A DNA stretch of 6,256 bases from NCBI GenBank assembly GCA_947178235.1, contig CAMWXQ010000071.1, positions 1 to 6,256 on the forward strand, given 5' to 3'. Shown piece by piece: positions 6,163 through 6,256 of this stretch; positions within the stretch are counted from its first letter, which is position 1; each line of letters starts with the position of its first letter. Under the pieces are notes generated by a model. It was not told where the DNA came from. It was given only the letters and a program-made list of their open reading frames with translations, and did not search any database. Made by a program: the position numbers and the translations under genes. This DNA is from an uncultured Muribaculaceae bacterium (GTDB lineage Bacteria > Bacteroidota > Bacteroidia > Bacteroidales > Muribaculaceae).

Positions 6163-6256
6163 TCTATTATCTAAATAAATGTTAAAACCACCTTTTCGCC
6201 TATCCCAATGATAGCGATTTTAGGATTTGGTTGACAAATTGCAAGCTGCGCATAGC

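Noticed and set aside
6231..6236. TTGACA on the plus strand near the right edge
   Set aside because: It resembles a sigma-70 -35 box, but this phylum uses a different consensus and no -7 partner or downstream gene is visible before the window ends.
6171..6256. Possible C-terminal tails of a minus-strand gene entering from the right (27 open codons ending at 6171, or 18 ending at 6200)
   Set aside because: Open stretches this short are expected by chance, two frames are open at once, and neither shows a recognisable motif. More sequence to the right would decide.

Overview
The window looks like chromosomal DNA from a member of the Bacteroidota, most likely a gut-type Bacteroidales. The evidence is an adjacent SusC/SusD pair with the family hallmarks, a lipoprotein signal followed by acidic residues, a TAnnTTTG-type -7 promoter element upstream of susC, and A/T-rich leaders in place of strong Shine-Dalgarno sites. 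Genus and family cannot be fixed by eye. A Muribaculaceae-, Bacteroides- or Prevotella-like source would all fit.

Layout from left to right: positions 1-187 are A/T-rich and hold no gene I can support. Positions 188-436 are almost wholly inverted repeats: six hairpin-forming units in a row, including a perfect 24-bp palindrome and a pair of inverted REP-like palindromes carrying GTAG at the foot. Positions 437-562 form the leader of a small cupin gene (563-892, + strand). A strong hairpin at 912-947, with a T-run on each strand, separates the cupin gene from the convergent susD and should terminate both. susD (973-2643) and susC (2677-6021) lie on the minus strand, 33 bp apart, transcribed susC then susD. 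The final 235 bp hold a good candidate susC promoter and a leader of about 100 nt.

Function: SusC is an outer-membrane TonB-dependent channel and SusD its surface lipoprotein lid, together importing a glycan or another oligomeric nutrient. SusC has a carboxypeptidase-regulatory-like N-terminal domain but no STN signalling domain, so it is probably not itself an anti-sigma signal transducer. No glycoside hydrolase, peptidase or regulator is present in the window, so the substrate cannot be named. The cupin protein faces the opposite way and need not be connected to import.

The coding part is ordinary for this phylum. The most unusual part is the hairpin-dense intergenic block at 188-436, whose inverted GTAG-footed palindromes resemble a REP/BIME element of the kind mobilised by RAYT transposases in other bacteria.
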